64,000 nt of DNA from Pseudomonas hefeiensis (GTDB taxonomy: Bacteria; Pseudomonadota; Gammaproteobacteria; Pseudomonadales; Pseudomonadaceae). Both the position numbers and the translations under genes were made by a program. Each line of letters opens with the position of its first letter. Within the stretch, counting starts at the first letter, position 1. The DNA lies in contig NZ_CP117449.1 in assembly GCF_030687835.1 (NCBI RefSeq), positions 5,022,001 to 5,086,000 of the forward strand, written 5' to 3'. Shown here one piece after another: positions 63,179 through 64,000 of this stretch. The notes below the pieces were generated by a model. That model saw only the letters and a list, made by a program, of their open reading frames with translations. It searched no databases and was not told the origin of the DNA.

Positions 63179-64000
63179 CACGTACCTCCGTCAGTCAGGG
63201 CCGCGTCACTGCGCATGGCCAGTGAGTTAGGCATGGTTGTCAGGCCGAACTGGCCCGAGAGCTGTTGCACCACCAGGTTGGCTAACTGACTGGCACTGGC
63301 CTGGTCCTGGCCGTTGATGTAGATGTTTGCGGTCATGGTGTTTTGTTGTGTGGCGGTCGGGGTGCTGGTCAGGTCTTTGCTGACCTGGTCTGGAGCGGCG
63401 AGTCTGTCAGTGGGTGCGACGAGTTTTTCGCCCAGAGACGCCCCGGCATCGCTCCCCAACCAACCGCCCAGCAGCCCGCCGATCAGGCCACCAATAGCAG
63501 TGCCGACCACCGGAACAACACTGCCCAAAGCGGCACCGGCCGCGGACCCTGCGGCAGCGCCTGCCCAGCCGCCACCTGCGGCTCCCAGGCCTGCGCCCAT
63601 CATCCGTTTGTCGCCGGTAAGCACACCCTCGGTCACATCAGCGACGGCGCCGACCACTTTTAATGGCCCAGGCGCGTTGCGCGTCATCGAGCGCAATGAG
63701 GCCGTTGGGCCGAGTGAGGAACGCCCGACGGTCCCCCGCGAGCCTCGTGTACTCACCCGTATTTTCGGCCTTCTCGTGGATTCGGGACGCTGGCTGGCAT
63801 TGCTTGTATCCAGCTTCTTCGCACGAGGTTTTTTCCTGAAGTCTTCGGAGATCACCTCACCCAATCGGCCGGGAAGGTGCGGGGCAGCCCTACCTAACAC
63901 CCGCTTGGCCACCTGACTGGACATCTCATCCACTACGGCCTTGAGCAGCACACCCACCAGCGGTTTGATCGCCGCGGCAACAAGCACAATTGCAGCGGTG
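63178..64000 (-). CDS. Tail tape-measure protein, C-terminal part (cut by window edge)
   Basis: About 270 residues visible, the frame is open to the right edge. Low-complexity Ala/Gly-rich helix regions (GAAGGGWAGAAAGSAAGAALGSVVPVVGTAIGGLIGGLLGGWLG, residues ~135-180 as numbered from the visible start) and a C-terminus with GQDQASASQLANLVVQQLSG fit a P2-type tape measure. It sets tail length and is the first gene of the tail block here. Full length unknown. Confidence 0.8.
   Translation of the reverse strand, partial: TAAIVLVAAAIKPLVGVLLKAVVDEMSSQVAKRVLGRAAPHLPGRLGEVISEDFRKKPRAKKLDTSNASQRPESTRRPKIRVSTRGSRGTVGRSSLGPTASLRSMTRNAPGPLKVVGAVADVTEGVLTGDKRMMGAGLGAAGGGWAGAAAGSAAGAALGSVVPVVGTAIGGLIGGLLGGWLGSDAGASLGEKLVAPTDRLAAPDQVSKDLTSTPTATQQNTMTANIYINGQDQASASQLANLVVQQLSGQFGLTTMPNSLAMRSDAALTDGGT

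Overview
The window is chromosomal DNA of a fluorescent-group Pseudomonas. This rests on gene content and order (dgkA-erdR, recA-recX-cinA followed by pyocin-type tail genes, fpr-finR, quiP, mprF-virJ), high GC, and many REP/REPIN intergenic repeats with the core GTGGGAGC...GCTCGCGA. The species cannot be fixed from the sequence alone.

Layout. 1-4.3 kb: end of a FAD-dependent dehydrogenase, a PLP enzyme, nhaA, then a 1.07-kb gene-free block in which two ~310-bp copies of one repeat face each other around two REPINs. 4.3-16.8 kb: envelope and housekeeping genes (SlyB-type lipoprotein, pdxH, three OmpA-family proteins, family VIII esterase, dinG, a frameshifted collagen-like gene, two SEC-C zinc proteins). 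16.8-31.2 kb: YfcG-type GST, the acylase quiP, ligase-associated exonuclease plus ATP-dependent DNA ligase, a secreted glycosidase-like protein, an OafA-type acyltransferase and a basic amino-acid ABC operon. 31.4 kb: a 140-bp scar that looks like the two ends of the missing Lhr helicase and PdeM nuclease genes. 31.6-41.1 kb: dcd, cold-shock gene, DUF481 porin-like protein, ATL protein, ampG, proS (apparent frameshift), dinB and two initiator tRNA genes. 41.2-53.7 kb: mprF/virJ lipid-modification pair, kup, rimO, an unusual RsuA-like protein, trmO, fpr/finR. 53.7-60.2 kb: dgkA, erdR, tapT-like DTW gene, a QSregVF protein, a LOG protein, recX, recA, cinA. 60.3-64 kb: lysis cassette (Rz, embedded Rz1, GH19 endolysin) and P2-like tail genes (D, X, U, tape measure) transcribed toward cinA, running off the right edge.

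How genes work together. CTG-N10-CAG LexA boxes precede dinG, dinB and recA(-recX), and the neighbouring tail/lysis cluster is of the kind released during SOS. The exonuclease-ligase pair is what remains of a four-gene DNA-repair island. The aot-like operon imports a basic amino acid. MprF/VirJ make and remove aminoacyl-phosphatidylglycerol.

Sequence quality. proS (extra C at 37479-37482) and the collagen-like gene (nine-G tract at 11479-11487) each carry a single-base gain in a C/G homopolymer. The first is probably an assembly error; the second may be that or a real slippage site.
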